DNA of 64,000 nt from Aplectana chamaeleonis (GCA_029168955.1 JAPDOI010000296.1:62001-126000); one strand, 5' to 3'. Positions 1-12,209 are shown, counted from the stretch's first letter. Made by a program: numbers and translations. Notes: generated by a model not told the origin, from the letters alone.

Positions 1-121
1 CCTATTTTGGCTCAAAAACGCGTCTTTCGTGTCCTTTTTAAACATGTCTTGCTATATAGGGCACCAGACCTTCCGTAAACCGTGGAGATATCGGAAGTGA
101 AATTTATCGTGAACATTGCCT
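1..121 (+). repeat. Truncated TTAA-type element, right end only
   Basis: The segment ends in TTTATCGTGAACATTGCCT followed by TTAA (122-125), the right terminal repeat of the AGGCAGTGTTCACGAT family seen many times in this window. The left end lies outside the window or is lost. Confidence 0.5.
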
Positions 122-125
122 TTAA

Positions 126-333
126 CAACAAAAATGCGCGGTTTTTCATTTTAACTCGAAAACAAGTGAACCGTTCCAAACCGTTTTTGAAGGGGTTTCA
201 CCAAATTTTTGCGCGCTTTTCAATGCAATTTAGCCCTGACTTCTACGTTCACTCTGAACTGAGATTTCGAAAAAGGGGTTGCGCGCGTGGCCGATTCAAA
301 ACCAAATCTGGTGCGCGCTTCGCGCGCACCGCA
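126..333 (+). repeat. Dispersed repeat A, copy 1, with GC-rich hairpin
   Basis: About 200 bp that recur, diverged, at 43670-43875. Both copies start next to the right end of a GTGAAC-type terminal repeat and finish with the perfect hairpin GGTGCGCGC-TTC-GCGCGCACC (310-330 here). The conserved 9-bp stem in otherwise diverged copies suggests the hairpin belongs to the element. No convincing protein is encoded. Confidence 0.6.
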
Positions 334-1479
334 ATTTTCTTCTCTCATGAGAATGAACCCGATATCTGTCGAGTTCCACATTTAAATTTAGTGTCGTCCA
401 AGTAGTGAATATTTCGAACATTTCATTTTCGTCTCCTTTCATCAAAGCATCAAATCAGTGATTGCTGTTGTAGCTGTGGACCATTATTAGAGCGAGATTA
501 GAGCACCAAAACAGGTTCGCCGAAATTCTTCAATTTTTGTTTTTTTTTGTGAAATTTGCAACTTCTACAATTCCTTCCATATGCTGCTAAGACTTTGAAG
601 TTTTGAAACTCGGTGGTTGCTCTGGAGAGTTACCTGTTCTACGATGATTGATTCGCTGATTTATCGACTTTTTTTCCGAAAATTGAATAAAAATTAAAAA
701 TTGATTGTTGAAGAAAGTCTAGGACTTTAAAGGCTCAGACGAAGGCGATCTCGCCGAAACGCCTCAGCCAAATAAAGATCAGTAACAATCTCGAGCAGGC
801 TTCAAGTAATACATGCCAATTATTGAACTTGTTGAAAAAAGTAGTCGATTAATTATTATCTCTGAATGAGAGCTCTTTATAGTCTTTAACCACAAGCCTT
901 TGAAAGCAGGAGAAATTGCAGAACGCAAATTTTACAAAGATGCGGGTTCACCTCTGAAGAATTTTTGCGAACCTGCTCGGTGCTGCCATGTAGCCCTCAA
1001 AGGACTCAGATGCTTCAACAACATTTGAAGTTTGAATGCACAATTTGAAGAGATAGAGTTTTACGGGAAACAATAAAGAGCATTACGTAGAAAAAGAAAT
1101 GCTCTTCATAACTCTTGATTACACTCCAATGAACAGAAAAAAACATCGGGAAAAAATCTAATCTTTGAAAAATGCTGGGATTTTCCGAGCGTTCTGATAT
1201 TGTTAATATAATAAAAATGATAATAATGATAATAATAATAATAACTTTTATTCATCCGGCCTTTTCTTTTGTATAATATTTAATGAAATCACACTTTTTT
1301 GTCTGGCATGAGCAGTGAAGTTCCTGCGGTCCCCTTCCCTTACACAGGCGCCAAAGCTGCGCCCCCCCCCTTGGTTATGGTAACAGAGGGTGCTTTACCC
1401 TGCACCAGGGGCAACCAATACTCACTCGTGAGCTACTCTGCGCAGTCTTTTAGAAGCGTCTACGGAACTCTCTCTACCG
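334..1479. other. No gene seen; AT-rich spacer
   Basis: No coding signal. It holds a degenerate copy (732-769) of the hairpin motif found at 25602-25637, and an AAT/AAC-rich simple tract near 1203-1247. The stretch 1299-1480 is GC-richer, without recognisable similarity. Confidence 0.5.
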
Positions 1480-1930
1480 CGACGCTCGCAAACGTGTTTG
1501 AGATAACTACGGAAATAGAATCGTATGGCTCAGGACACAACGCCTACGCATTTTGAAGCGTCAAAAACGGCCCACAATACACGAGTAAGAAGTTGACCCC
1601 GCCCCTGTATCTGCCCGCCCCCTGTATTTGCTGTTCTCCTTCAAAACAGGGGTGTTGGACGATTCCAGCCGTCGTCGATGTATGTGGGTGGAACAATAAG
1701 TACAATAAGTGAACGACATACATCGACAACGGTGGGAATGTCCCAGCACCCTTGTTCCGGAGGAGAACGGCAAATACAGGGGGCGGGCAGATACAGGGGC
1801 GGGGTCAACTTCTTACTCGTGCATTGTGGGTCGTTTTTCACGCTTCCAAATGTGTAGCCGTTGTGTTCTGAGCCATACGATTCTATTTCCGTAGTTATCT
1901 CATACACGTTTACGAGCGTGTATGCTGCCT
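1480..1930. repeat. Palindromic element B, copy 1
   Basis: Two arms of about 220 bp are inverted around ~1707. The outer arms read GTTTGAGATAACTACGG and its complement, and the inner arms carry CCCGCCCCTGTAT. The right end is CGTGTATGCTGCCT followed by TTAA at 1931-1934; the left end is eroded. A second copy lies at 16712-17170. This is a non-autonomous TTAA-target element with no transposase. Confidence 0.8.
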
Positions 1931-1934
1931 TTAA

Positions 1935-2907
1935 AGGCAGTGTTCACGATAATCTTTAATTTTGAGATTTCTCGCTATATTGATTAAATGGGTCCCGGGT
2001 AGTACCAAAATGACGAAGAAGTTGAGGAAAACGCAGCAGAAGTACACGAAATCCTTAGTCTCACCCCGCCTCTTAAAGGCAGTGTCCACGATAGAATCAG
2101 TCTTCAAGTTTTCACCGGAAATCAAGAGGTTCGAGTCCTATCCAACCAGAAGCGTTGAAAAAACGGCTAAAAACGAGCTTGAACGAGCCCTATACGGCCC
2201 CAATCTGAGTGTTCCGCTCACGCAACGCTCACTCCCTCAATGGCTACTGATAAAGTTGTTCAACTCAAAATTTCTGTTTGAGAAGGTAATTGATCATCAA
2301 ATGGGGTACGTTTAGTTAAATGGAGTGGACTATAGCCCCTGAATGTAAGCTGTGTCTTCAAAATGGGTTTTCTATTTATATACGGATCAGAGGCCGTTGA
2401 TAGGAGTGGGCGTTGCGTGCGCGGAACACTCAAGTTAAGGGCCGTATAGGGCTCTTCTGTGCTTGCTAAAAGCCGTTTTTTCCACATTACTGGTGAAGTT
2501 GGACTCAGACCTCTCGATTTCCGGTGGAAACTCGAAGAATGATTTTATCGTGGGCACTGCCTTTAAGTATCACAGGAAGTGTTTGTTGTGACAATGAAAT
2601 CTTTTGTGGACCCGTCCTTTCCAATTCTCTACTCTCTAATGCTCCGTTCTTTCTTTAGCGTCCTAACTAATCCTGATTTGCATAAAATATTCTCCTATTT
2701 TCGATCGACCCAATTCACCACCAGTGACAACCACCATGAACATGTTCATCCAACCGGACAACTAGTCCAGGTTATAGAATAATGTCACTGAAATTTGACG
2801 TTTTAGTGCATTTCTCGCCGTTTCTCCGTAATTTTGGTAACACTCGGCGGCCAGCGCATTGTTTTATGTGAAAAACACGGGGACGAAAATCATCGGGAAC
2901 ACTGCTT
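1935..2907 (+). mobile_element. TTAA-target element N1, carrying an insertion
   Basis: The left end is AGGCAGTGTTCACGATAATC after TTAA (1931-1934). The right end is CGGGAACACTGCTT before TTAA (2908-2911). A second element, N2, sits inside it (2077-2562). An uninterrupted relative at 28032-28515 shows that without N2 the element is about 480 bp. It has no coding capacity, so a related autonomous source elsewhere is inferred. Confidence 0.85.
2077..2562. mobile_element. TTAA-target element N2 nested in N1
   Basis: Termini are AGGCAGTGTCCACGAT and ATCGTGGGCACTGCCT. It is flanked by TTAA at 2073-2076 and 2563-2566. The relative at 28032-28515 reads CGCCTCTTAAGTATCAC across this point, with one TTAA, so the target duplication is read directly. 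The arms contain mirrored blocks near TACGGCC and GGGCCGTA. A related element ends at 14109. Confidence 0.9.
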
Positions 2908-2911
2908 TTAA

Positions 2912-3351
2912 GACACACTACAGCCTGAAAACGTACTTCGAGAAGTCCTACTTATCTTTAAGACGGTCCTACTCTGATTCCAACGATATCTTTGAAATCG
3001 TGCGATTCCCACTCTGAACGGAGTTACGGCCCCTCGGGAATTGCCCAAAAATGAGCGGCGAAAGCGTGGTGAACGAGTTGTCCGAAGTCTGTAATTCCGC
3101 TATCCGCAAACGATGTATGCAAGCGGACCAAGATGAAGAGAGAGGCTGAGAATGAACGGAAGAACGGGGCTATGGATGGAAAAACTCGAATAGTTGTCTA
3201 AGGAGGCGTTGCGAAGCGGCGTCATGTAGTGGGGCCCGCCAGGGGGCTTCTTCCTATATCTGGCTATTCGGGGGATTGAGAGCTCACACATGACAGGTAT
3301 TATATAGAGCGGGTCTACTTCACAACAAAGAGCAAATCTCGTATTTCGCCC
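2912..3351 (-). repeat. Dispersed repeat K, copy 1
   Basis: Similar, inverted, to 12210-12585. Shared blocks include GAACGAGTTGTCCGA-like sequence, the GGATGGAAAAACT region, and the TCTACTTCACAAC region near 3315. Noncoding; it fills the gap between N1 and the split element that begins at ~3352. Confidence 0.5.
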
Positions 3352-3722
3352 CAAAGACCCCAATCTCAGGGGTAATTTTTGATATTTCGCTCGGTCACGG
3401 CCTGTAACAACACCGTCAAACGTGGCATCTCAATCTCCTCAAGCCAAGGGTAAAACTACAGAGAAAAGTCAGCCTAGTCCCCAATAGCTCAACAGGCAAA
3501 CCACGCGCATTGCCCCGAAAAGGGAATCGAGAACTTTCGTATTGCACATGTTTCCATTGAGCGTCGCCGCATGTACCAATTTTTCCAGTCGCACAGACCT
3601 TGGTTCCCTCTTTTGTGCGGGACGCTCGGTCTGTGTCGGGGGTTTCAGGGGGCGGGTCGACTTTTCCCCTATAGTTTCTCTCCTGTTTGAGCGAACTGAA
3701 ATTTCGCGCTTGGCAGGCTATA

Positions 3723-3945
3723 CAGTGCGTTTCATTGTTTATGAACAACCTACTTTTCAACTATATTATTCTCCAGCTTGAAGCTGGGCATTTTTCACTA
3801 GCATGAGCGTATTCAGGGTGTCGAAAAACCTATATACTCATGTCATCAGAATATTACCTCTTTGAGAACTTTTTTTATAACAATTTATAACAAATTTGTC
3901 AATTTTCGACCGTTTCATTGTTTATGAACATTCAAGTTTCAAAAC
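3723..3945 (+). repeat. IR/DR-type end of the Tc1 element
   Basis: The motif GTTTCATTGTTTATGAACA occurs at the outer edge (about 3729-3747) and again about 183 bp inward (about 3912-3930) in the same orientation. This paired direct-repeat layout is known for IR/DR Tc1 transposons, where the transposase binds both repeats. The inner repeat is also kept in the split right end near 7616-7634 (complement). Binding is inferred. Confidence 0.7.
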
Positions 3946-3979
3946 AATTTATTCTTCAAGCATAATAACTACGCACTAA

Positions 3980-5043
3980 TTAGTAGTCTACATGAGCTCC
4001 ATGTTTCATGGCTACTTCAAAAAGTCGAGCTGGCATGCTCTTCGCTAGGTTACGCAGTACCACGGGGTCGATTTCACTCCATGCTTCGAGGGTCGCAGTT
4101 CTGAGCTCATCAATCGAGAGAAATTGCCCGCAGTTGGCGTACACTTTGCGCACGATGATCCCCCACAGGTTCTCCATGGGATTCAAGTCAGGGATACATG
4201 ATGGTCAGTCCATAACTTTGATTCTGTGCTCACGAAGCCAAGAGGAAGTCGCTCTGCTACGGTGCACGCTTGCGTTATCCTGTTGAAAAGTGAAGTTTCT
4301 CCGTCTGCGACCTCCCAAAAACGGCAGGTGATGCTCCAACATTCCCTTATACTCATCTGAGTCCATGCGACAGGATACGAAGGCAAGGTAGAGCGTATTC
4401 TCGCAACTAAATGCCCCCCACACCATCAAAGAGCCACCGCCGAAGTTCCGCCTACTGAAGTACCTGGGCTCCTTCCTTAGGTCAGGCCAGTAAGACCTCA
4501 CACCATCAGGGCCAACCAAGTTGAACTTCTTTTCGTCTGAGAAGACCACCTGAACACCAGAAATCAACTTCTCGTTAACATAAACTAAGCTGACCTTTAC
4601 TCTATCTACGGCCTCACCTTATCCCGATCGGTCGCCATGTTCTCTCGCGCGAATTGAAGACGAGCGGTCCTGTGGGAATTGGTGAGGTGTGGAGCCTTCT
4701 GCATTCTCTCTCACACAATGTTTCCGCTTCGTTTAATAGCCCTCCAGACGGTAGACTTCGATACAGGCAATCTCAGTTCTTCACGGACTTGATTTACACT
4801 AGCCGTGTTGTTGGATATTCGCTTGCAAATCTGGCGTTCGTCCCTTCGGGAGAGCTTCCGCGCACGTCCCCAAGATGAATTGTGTTCGTAGGCGTCTTTA
4901 TCTTTCAAATAAGTGTAAACGACGCCAGGGCTTCTTCCAATTTGGGCGGCGATATGACGTGGCCCCAAGCCGGCATCTTTGAGGGCTCTGATCTGAGCTT
5001 TCTCCACAGTAGAGACTCTGAAGTTTTCGATAATGTTACGAGC
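3980..5043 (-). pseudogene. Tc1-family DD34E transposase pseudogene with a 68-nt intron
   Basis: A cut-and-paste transposase. The N-terminal helix-turn-helix part (VEKAQIRALKDAG, then KSTVWRAIKRSG) lies at 5007-4711. The catalytic part holds FSDEKKFNL (first Asp), FQQDNASVH (second Asp) and PDLNPMENLWG (Glu), with 34 residues between the second Asp and the Glu. Two in-frame TGA codons break it: 4711-4713, where Arg is expected (CGA to TGA), and 4205-4207, where the invariant Trp before PS is expected (TGG to TGA). Between GATAAG and GTGGTCTTC lies a 68-nt GT-AG segment (4550-4617) with stops; its removal restores the frame exactly, so it is read as an intron. No ATG was found at the N terminus, so the start is lost. 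It terminates at HGAHVDY. Clearly inactive. Confidence 0.9.
4550..4617 (-). other. Probable transposase intron (68 nt)
   Basis: On the minus strand it begins GTGAGG after AAG and ends TGTTCAG before GTGG. It contains stops, does not fit the conserved transposase alignment, and its removal joins DRDK to VVFSDEKK without a frame change. Short introns are common in nematode Tc1-type genes. Confidence 0.7.
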
Positions 5044-5837
5044 AGGCTAAAACGCTAAAATCATGTTTCGATGGTCCTTATGAGCAAGGAAAAACTTGCA
5101 GTTTAGTTATTGTTAGTTACAAATAGCGCTATTCGGCAGGCAACCTAGTAGACGTCGGAAGCGTGACAAATATTTGCAGGAAATACTAACTGAAAGGCTT
5201 TTGCAACCTCTTCCTTTATTGATCAGTTTCATCGTTTTCCTCCCTTCACTTTGCTCGTGCGTTGCACATACTTTGTCAAATCTTTTTTCCACTGCTTATC
5301 AAATTTCCTGTTAGAAACCTGTTATGGTTTGCGCTAATTTCGAGACGAAGAAGCAAGCACGAGTAAAAAATATATAGCAGCGTGTACAGATTTTGACGGC
5401 TTTGTGGCATATGGTTAACAGAAAAATTAAAATTCTAATAATTTTAAGGCACAATATCTAGATTGGGGCTAGCTGAGATTAGCAGTGCCGCTTAAGACTC
5501 TAAAAATGCGCTCTCAGAGTGTTATGGCCACCCAAAAATGGACTTGGGGTTGATAATCTAGCACATCTGGGTCAATAATCCGTGCGAATGTCTAACAGCT
5601 TTGAAAAGAATAGCACCAAGAGCTCTGCTGGTAAATTATGTGGTGGTTTTTTGACTGATTATATTATATTATACTTATAATATAGTTATTAACTGATGGT
5701 ATTGCATTATATTAGATAGAGAATCTGAATATCCTTATCAAAAAAGATTTGGCATGAAGATTAGAGTTACTACCACACATTTCTTCTACCTTATGGCTAT
5801 TTTGGTTTTGCAAAGAAGTTTTCGGGCGATATTTCAA
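5044..5837. other. No gene seen inside the Tc1 element
   Basis: AT-rich sequence beyond the transposase start. It contains no recognisable second terminal repeat, which is found much further on near 7585. No coding, RNA or repeat signal was recognised. Confidence 0.4.
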
Positions 5838-6302
5838 AGGCAGTGTTCACGATAAAAGTCGTTTACCGTTTTTCCGCGTATCTTGAAACAGTCCCATGCT
5901 GATTCTAACTATGTTCCTGGAATCGTACAAGACCCTCTGGAAACGGAGTTCTGGCCCCTCGAAATTTTGCAAGGGAAGCATTGTGGACGAGTTGTCCGAG
6001 GCTTGTAACTCCCGTTTTTTGCAGCCGATATGTGCGAGCTGACTTGAGTAAAGAGAGAAGTTGAGAGTGAAGGGAAAAACGGGGCTTTTGGTCGGAAACC
6101 ATCGCTCATCTAACCACGAATTCAGGGCAAATGTTATAGCACGTGGGCGGAGTGGCCCAATGGGTTGGCTGGCCCACGAAATTTTCACCCACTTACCGGC
6201 CGTTTTTCGTCGCACTTCCGTAGTTAATCTTCTTAGAGGGACCCAAAGCTTCAGTTTTAGAAGAAAAAAAAACGTACAGATTTTTCTTCGTGAACACTGC
6301 TT
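5838..6302 (+). mobile_element. TTAA-type element N4
   Basis: Left end AGGCAGTGTTCACGATAAAA, right end TTCGTGAACACTGCTT. The flanks TCAA and TTGA are decayed TTAA. Its interior, including GGGCGGAGTGGCCCAATGGG and CGAGTTGTCCGAGGCTTG, recurs in reverse orientation at 22826-23289, so both belong to one subfamily. Confidence 0.8.
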
Positions 6303-7129
6303 TTGAGCTTTCATGCTTTGCAAAAAGGTTTCGAGTAGTTTTCTACGGCCTTTGTCTTCGTGGCGAACTAACGATGTTTTCAAGTGATAGTACAACGGAG
6401 TTAGTAAAAGATCGAAGTTTTTCATTCTTTTTAGAAATTTGAAGAGTGTGGTAGCAGTAGAGAATGATTATATGTGTCGATACTCGTGCCCCATTGAATC
6501 GCCTAATATGCCTTGAATGAAATAACACCAATTCGTGAAATTTCTTCTTTTTGGAGCACTAACTTCATATGTAGCGGAGTAATACAAGCAATTCCCTATT
6601 TAAATCTGTTTATATCACTAATTATTTATTACTTTATCAAACAACCTATTCCAAGTTTTTTTTCAGTTTTTGAAAACAAAATCAATACCTCGCAGAATAA
6701 ATACTGCTGATTAGTGGTTTTTTTGAACTTCTCAACTAGCAAAATTGGAGTCTCAAATTTATCGCACAAAGAAGAAATTTTGTGAATTGAAGTTTGTAAG
6801 AAAAAATTGCTAAAGTTCCTCTCATGAAAGAATCCCGTGAGTCCATATGGGTGTCATCATCTAGTGGGAATAGAAGTAGAGGTAGATTAGGCGATTCTAG
6901 ATGAGACGAGTGTCGACAGACATAAATATTCACTACTGTTATTGAACTATTTATTCAAATGCAAAACTTCTAAAGATAAAAAGTTTTAATGAAAGCAATA
7001 AAGAGTCTGGGTTAAAGGAGAAACGAAATGTTATATTACGCCTTGCCAAAACAGTTTGAACAGAGAAGAAAAAACTTTTTTTTCAAAAACCGCAGTTATT
7101 TCTGCATTAAGTGCTCACTGCGCTCACCT

Positions 7130-7345
7130 TAGGTGGTGGTTCAGTCAGGTTACAAAATTTTTATTCTCCTAAGAACGGCTTGAACCGCTTCCAATACATA
7201 GATGCACATGCAAGTAACTAACACGCGGGCGTAGCCCCACGCCTCGATCGCCCGTTGTCGCAACGCGAACCCCGCGGCGCCGCGACCTAATAGCCGCGGC
7301 GGGGGACTCGGGTCGCGATCAGTCGATCGCGGCGCGACACTGATA
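7130..7345 (-). repeat. GC-rich block, possible SINE-like sequence
   Basis: A sharp GC-rich island (GCCGCGGCGGGGGACTCGGG, CGATCGCGGCGCGACAC) joined to an AT-rich tail ending at AACCTGACTGAACCACC on the minus strand. The minus strand contains GGTTCAAGCCG, which resembles a polymerase III B box, but no convincing A box was found. It could be a SINE or a GC-rich MITE; no second copy was recognised here. Confidence 0.25.
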
Positions 7346-7379
7346 GTTGGAATCAACATTTTAGAGAGTTACAGAACAA

Positions 7380-7505
7380 TTCCGAAAATGTTGCGAACAC
7401 ATTAGGGCATGAGGCTGCGCAACTTACGATCACGATTTCAACAACTTACGGAAGACTTCTGTAAGTTGTTGAAATTGGTGTTCGCAGCATTTCTGAAATC
7501 TTCAG
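7380..7505. repeat. Small foldback element
   Basis: TTCAACAACTTACGGAAG is followed by CTTCTGTAAGTTGTTGAA. The outer arms TTCCGAAAATGTTGCGAACA and GTGTTCGCAGCATTTCTGA also pair. Total size is about 125 bp. Noncoding, MITE-like; the target duplication is not clear. Confidence 0.6.
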
Positions 7506-7584
7506 AGGAGTCGACAGCCGCGCGCCATATTGAGACAAGAAATACCTCATCATTCTCGACCCACCTATATAGGTAGGTTGAAAC

Positions 7585-8665
<1,081 letters not shown>

Positions 8666-8669
<4 letters not shown>

Positions 8670-10843
8670 CAAGTCTCAGAGATGAAGAGTGCAGAAGGAA
8701 TTTCCGACAACGCGTTTCTATTCACATCGGAGTACGGACTAAGAAGAAACTTTGCGACGCGGATTCTTTTGTCAAGTGCATCCAGGACGCTTCGAAAGAG
8801 GCACTCCCGGTTGTACAGCCTAAGAAGAAGTTTGCCTACGTCTCAGAAGAAACAACATCTACCTACAACAGAGTATGTGCTCTCCGAACTGCAGGAAACT
8901 TCGTGGAGGAGAAGCGTCTGAGGAGGAAGTTGCGTCGGCAGCTTCAAAGTGACCGCGAACGAGAGTGGACGTGTAGAGCTAAGGAGTTCGAGAAGGCTTG
9001 GGAGGAGAAGAATCCGAAGAAAGCCTACACGTTGCTGCGACAGTATAGCTGGAAGATGAAGAGATGTTCTCCTGTCTTGAACACTACCAATGGAGTTGCA
9101 GTTGGTGATGCGACGCTGCCAATATGGAAGGATTACTTCAGTTCACTACTGAATCGTCCAGCGCCATCAGTACCTGAGCTCCCGCATGTTCAGAGAGCAC
9201 ATTACGATGTCAGTGAGGAACCGCCGACTGAGTCTGAAGTGTTGGATTGTGTCCGGAAAATGAAGAATGGAAAGGCAGGTGGAGATGACAACATCACTGC
9301 TGAAATGCTGAAAGCTCTTCCTCCGTCTGGGATTCGTGAAATGACCAACACCATCCGTGCCATATGGATGAGCGAAAGGATACCCGATTCGTGGAGACAT
9401 GCGGTCATCGTACCTCTTCACAAGAAGCTATCCGTCACGGATCCTAAGAACTACAGAGGAATCTCTCTACTTCGTGTCATGTACAAGGTTTTAGAACGTA
9501 TCATTCTCGAGCGACTTATCAAACATCGTGAAGGAACGACCAGAGATGAGCAAGCCGGTTTTCGACCTGGAAGATCGACCATCGACCAAGTGTTCGTCGT
9601 GAGAAGAGTAATTGAATCGTGGCAGCGGTTTTCGAAGCCATTACAGCTTGCTTTTTTGGACTTTGAAGCCGCGTTCGACTCTCCTCATCGTGATCGATTG
9701 CTCAATGCTCTGCGAGCAGATGGAGTCCCGGAAAAGTATGTTAGGTTAATCGAGGACATGAACAAAGGAACAACAGCAGCAGTTCGTACACCTGCCGGAT
9801 TTACGTCAGCTTTCGAGGTGAAAACAGGAGTAAGGCAAGGAGCCGTTGCAGGACCTTTTCTTTTCAACTTCGCCGTTGATGACATCATGCGTAGAGTTGC
9901 AGAACAGTTTCCTGCGGATGTGATCCTAACACCATCAGGACGCTCCCTTGTCGACCTGGAGTACGCCGACGACATTGTGTTATTCGCTGAAAACAACGCA
10001 AAACTGCAAAGGATTGTGAACCTCGTTTCGAAGTATGCCGCAGCCTATGGACTTCGTCTTCGTCCCGACAAATGCAAGCAGATGTGGGTCTCTCAGAGGC
10101 CTTCAACTGGAGTTTGTGTGGACGGACAACGTATCGAACTGGTGGACGATTTCTGTTATTTGGGCTGTTTGCTGAAGAACGATGGTAGTTATGCAGCGGA
10201 TATTCGACAACGATGTGCGAAAGCTACGTCTGCATTCAATTCTCTAACCAAGTGTTTGTGGTCTACCACCATCGCGAAGGAAGTCAAGTTGCGCGTCTAC
10301 CTATCCGCTATTCGCCCTATCATGATGTACGGATCGGAGACGTGGGCAGCACCGAAAACGCAGATGGAAAGGTTGGATTGCACGGAGAGGAAGCTTTTTA
10401 GGCGTTTGCTTGGATATTTCTGGCCGCGTGTATGCCATAACGAAGACCTTTACAAGGAAATCGACGCAGTACATCAACGCTTGACACGAGGGAGGTGCCA
10501 GCATCTCCTAACGCCATCTCAAGCAGCAATGGAAAGTCGACTTCGACTGCTCGGGCATATACTAAGAAGAACGCCGGATCGTCTCGTACAACACGCTTTA
10601 AAAATGCTTCCAAATCCTGTCTGGAAACGGCCACCTGGGCGTAGGCGAAAGTTCTGGACGGATGTGGTTAAAGAGGATTTAAAGTCACTCGGCATCGAAA
10701 GACAGTTCAGGCGCGATGTTTCGTTTCGCAGGAAATGGAATAGTGACAGCTGGATGGAATGTGTTCAAATTGTGGCTGAAGACCGTGAAAAATGGACACG
10801 GCTGACTACTAGGACGGCACACCTCGGTGAAGATGCGGAATGA
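8666..10843 (+). CDS. RTE reverse transcriptase, 725 codons, uninterrupted
   Basis: The polymerase of the retrotransposon. It begins [13 protein letters not shown]; the region to about residue 190 is the linker after the endonuclease. The RT core follows: [12 protein letters not shown] (about 202-213), [37 protein letters not shown] (catalytic Asp near 333), [14 protein letters not shown] (about 388), EYADDIVLF with YADD near 433-436, and [11 protein letters not shown]. The C-terminal region has [30 protein letters not shown] and PPGRRRKFW, typical of RTE proteins. All catalytic Asp residues are present and there is no internal stop. Whether it is translated is doubtful because the upstream frame is broken; reinitiation at the ATGA overlap is possible. 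Confidence 0.9.
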
Positions 10844-10883
10844 CCGCGTCAGGCGAAAGCCAACCGATTAAGTCAAGTCAAAA

Positions 10884-11040
<157 letters not shown>

Positions 11041-11174
11041 TTTTTGACACCCTGAATACGCTTATGTTAGTGAAAAATGCCCAGCGTCAAGCTGTCAAGT
11101 TGTTCATACGCACTGTATACACGGCGGGCGGACTATAATATCAAACTTACCCGGGCAGGTTGCTTTGCCTTTAA

Positions 11175-11716
11175 AAGCAGTGGTCACGATTATAAACGTT
11201 ATCGAAACATCTACAAAAATCAGTTTAGATCGAAAACAACTGAAAAACTATGAAGGTAGCGCGGTGGAAAACTGGCTAGAATTTCTAGGGCCCAAAGATG
11301 CCAGTTCGTGCACACGTGCACAGCGCCGCCCAAAGAGATCGCAGTCTCATGCCGAGCAGTCAAAAATCATCGAAATTCAGAGGGAAAAATAATGCAAATT
11401 TACCTAATAAAAACAGCTGAACAATAAAAGCAAGCACTTCTGTCAATATTTTGACTAGATGTGTACATAAATCCGAAGGTTCATTGATTGAAATTCAATT
11501 TCAAGCCAGCTGATGTTCTTGATACAAGAGGTCATCGATGCCGATGATGGGGAGTGGGCTCGTTCACCTTCAAAAGACAAGAAAGTTCAGGCTTCAAATT
11601 TGGCCCAAAACTGTGGCTTTTTCGCGATTTTTTCTTATCGGTCCTACTTCTCGAGACCCAGAAAAGGGTTTAGAGAGAAAAAGACGACAAGCATATTGGA
11701 TCGCGACCACTGCCTT
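11175..11716 (+). mobile_element. TTAA-target element N5
   Basis: Left end AAGCAGTGGTCACGATTATA after TTAA (11171-11174), right end ATCGCGACCACTGCCTT before TTAA (11717-11720). The interior is unlike the other subfamilies. No coding capacity. It abuts the right end of element D, so D and N5 share a TTAA. Confidence 0.75.
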
Positions 11717-11769
11717 TTAAGGGACAGTCCAACTTCGGGGACAAGACCCGGGACTTCCATTTACTAGGG

Positions 11770-12205
11770 ACTTCTTTAAACTTCCCATGGAGATTTAGAA
11801 AACCATGTTGTCGTCGCTGTAGGTCTGTGAGAGTACGTAAATAGCCCGTGCCTGAAATTTCCTAAATGCCTCCTGGGGATCTAAACAGGGCATTTTCATG
11901 GTCTCACGAAAAGGTAGGAAAGGCTCTAGTTATCCACCAGCGATTCGCCGCCGCTGGCTTCCGCGGCATGTCTGCTATTGGTCAATTTCGAAATCTGACC
12001 AATCGCAGACGCCCCGCAAAAACCAGCGACACCGAATCGCCTATGTATAACTAGGGCCAAAGCAAAAGCCACTTCTGGAAATCTCCTACAAAGCTCTGAT
12101 TCATTAAGGGGATTTGGAAAACGGATTACCAATGCTCTGTCCCATACCAACAACTATCAAAACACGGTTTTGTAGAAGCCCCCCGGAAGTGTGCAGCAAG
12201 TCCCA
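11770..12205 (+). repeat. Dispersed repeat S, copy 1
   Basis: Shares CGCTGTAGGTCTGTGAGAGT, GTGCCTGAAATTTCCTAAAT, GGGGATTTGGAAAACGGATT and ATGCTCTGTCCCATACC-like blocks with 44440-45340, in the same order. The second copy is longer, having extra internal sequence related to element G. A small element (11922-12058) is inserted here. Confidence 0.6.
11922..12058. mobile_element. Small palindromic element, PIF/Harbinger-like
   Basis: A 137-bp hairpin. Ends are GGCTCTAGTTATCCACCAGC and CTATGTATAACTAGGGCC. Inner arms TCTGCTATTGGTCA and TGACCAATCGCAGA also pair. It is flanked by AAA on both sides (11919-11921, 12059-12061). A 3-bp duplication and GGSC-type ends are consistent with PIF/Harbinger MITEs, but AAA is not the usual TWA target. 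Confidence 0.6.
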
Positions 12206-12209
12206 GTTA

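Larger units (their letters stand above)
6303..7584. other. Unassigned AT-rich stretch with a GC-rich island and a hairpin
   Basis: Mostly AT-rich with no gene. Two features stand out and are listed separately: a GC-rich block (7190-7345) and a perfect-arm hairpin (7436-7477 within 7380-7505). Confidence 0.4.

Noticed and set aside
2128..2138. Exact B-box word GGTTCGAGTCC, possible tRNA
   Set aside because: It lies in the arm of element N2; relatives have diverged words there, and no A box or cloverleaf is present.
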